From contig CAIWCQ010000225.1 of the NCBI GenBank assembly GCA_903911165.1, forward strand, positions 1 through 5,745: 5,745 nt of DNA, written 5' to 3'. The notes under the pieces are model-generated. The model saw only the letters and a list, made by a program, of their open reading frames with translations, had not been told where the DNA came from and did no database searches. Shown in pieces: positions 5,474-5,745 of the stretch. Made by a program: the position numbers and the translations under genes. Each line of letters starts with the position of its first letter. Within the stretch, counting starts at the first letter, position 1. The DNA is from an uncultured Actinomycetes bacterium (lineage in GTDB: Bacteria; Actinomycetota; Actinomycetes; Mycobacteriales; Mycobacteriaceae).

Positions 5474-5745
5474 CTCACATCACCTGACTCCCGGTATCGG
5501 GCCTCGGTCACGTCCTTCAGCGGTCCCCACCACCACTCGTTGTCCCGATACCACTGGATGGTCTCGGCCAGTCCCGCGGCGAAGTCGGTGTGTTCTGGCG
5601 CCCAGCCCAGTTCCTGGCGAAGCGGGGCCGAGTCGATCGCGTACCGCAGGTCGTGGCCTGCGCGGTCGGGCACGTGCTCGAAGTCGTCGGGTTCGCGGTC
5701 CATCAGCGCCAGGATCATCCGCAGCACCGAGGCGTTGTCGCGTTC
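5470..5745 (-). CDS. rmlB: dTDP-glucose 4,6-dehydratase, C-terminal part
   Basis: Only the last 91 residues are present; the 5' end lies beyond the right edge, so this is a cut by the window and not a truncated gene. RmlB is an NAD+-dependent extended short-chain dehydrogenase/reductase that turns dTDP-glucose into dTDP-4-keto-6-deoxy-glucose, the substrate of RmlC. The visible part has family landmarks: ERDNASVLR at the edge, HVPDRAGHDLRYAID (nucleotide-sugar binding near the C-terminus), ELGWAPEHTDF, GLAETIQWYRDNEWWW and KDVTEARY. An internal GTG at 5727 is simply a Val codon of the continuing frame. The stop overlaps the rmlC start (ATGA), so rmlB and rmlC are one operon with coupled translation. 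Confidence 0.93.
   Translation of the reverse strand, partial: ERDNASVLRMILALMDREPDDFEHVPDRAGHDLRYAIDSAPLRQELGWAPEHTDFAAGLAETIQWYRDNEWWWGPLKDVTEARYRESGDVR
5480..5485 (-). promoter_or_regulatory. Ribosome binding site of rmlC inside rmlB
   Basis: AGGTGA on the minus strand lies six bases before the rmlC ATG, within the last codons of rmlB. It supports the ATG at 5473 and coupled translation of rmlC. Confidence 0.6.

Overview
The window looks like chromosomal DNA of a mycobacterium or a close mycolic-acid actinobacterium. It is GC-rich throughout. The RmlC product is very close, from memory, to M. tuberculosis RmlC. The gene order mmsA-fadE9-mmsB is the one I remember from M. tuberculosis (Rv0753c-Rv0752c-Rv0751c). 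Species cannot be fixed from sequence alone; a non-tuberculous Mycobacterium/Mycolicibacterium is my best guess.

Left end (about 1-585, + strand): a MarR-family winged-helix regulator. It runs head-on into the last gene of a three-gene minus-strand operon. The two stop codons are 4 bp apart and lie inside one small palindrome, which sits within a larger potential hairpin.

Centre (590-4186, - strand, transcribed right to left): mmsA, fadE9, mmsB. These are tightly spaced (11 and 22 bp gaps), each with a recognisable Shine-Dalgarno sequence. They encode methylmalonate-semialdehyde dehydrogenase, an isobutyryl-CoA-type acyl-CoA dehydrogenase and 3-hydroxyisobutyrate dehydrogenase. That is three of the steps taking valine-derived isobutyryl-CoA to propionyl-CoA. 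The enoyl-CoA hydratase and 3-hydroxyisobutyryl-CoA hydrolase steps are not in this window.

Divergent spacer (4187-4306): it carries a candidate SigA-type promoter for mmsA. It also carries a nearly perfect 21-bp tandem direct repeat that starts on the mmsA -35 box and extends upstream of it, which is a good candidate for an activator site.

Right part: a plus-strand alpha/beta-hydrolase gene (4307-4893) that is clearly broken. Its N-terminal and C-terminal parts are in different frames, and about 70-80 residues of the cap region seem to be missing. Its 3' end overlaps the 3' end of minus-strand rmlC. rmlC overlaps the stop of rmlB (ATGA), and rmlB runs out of the right edge. rmlB-rmlC make dTDP-L-rhamnose, which mycobacteria use in the linker between arabinogalactan and peptidoglycan.

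No RNA gene, insertion sequence, CRISPR array or defence system was seen, and nothing here looks like a wholly new system. The most interesting items are the hydrolase remnant, the tandem repeat at the mmsA promoter and the shared hairpin at the MarR/mmsB junction.
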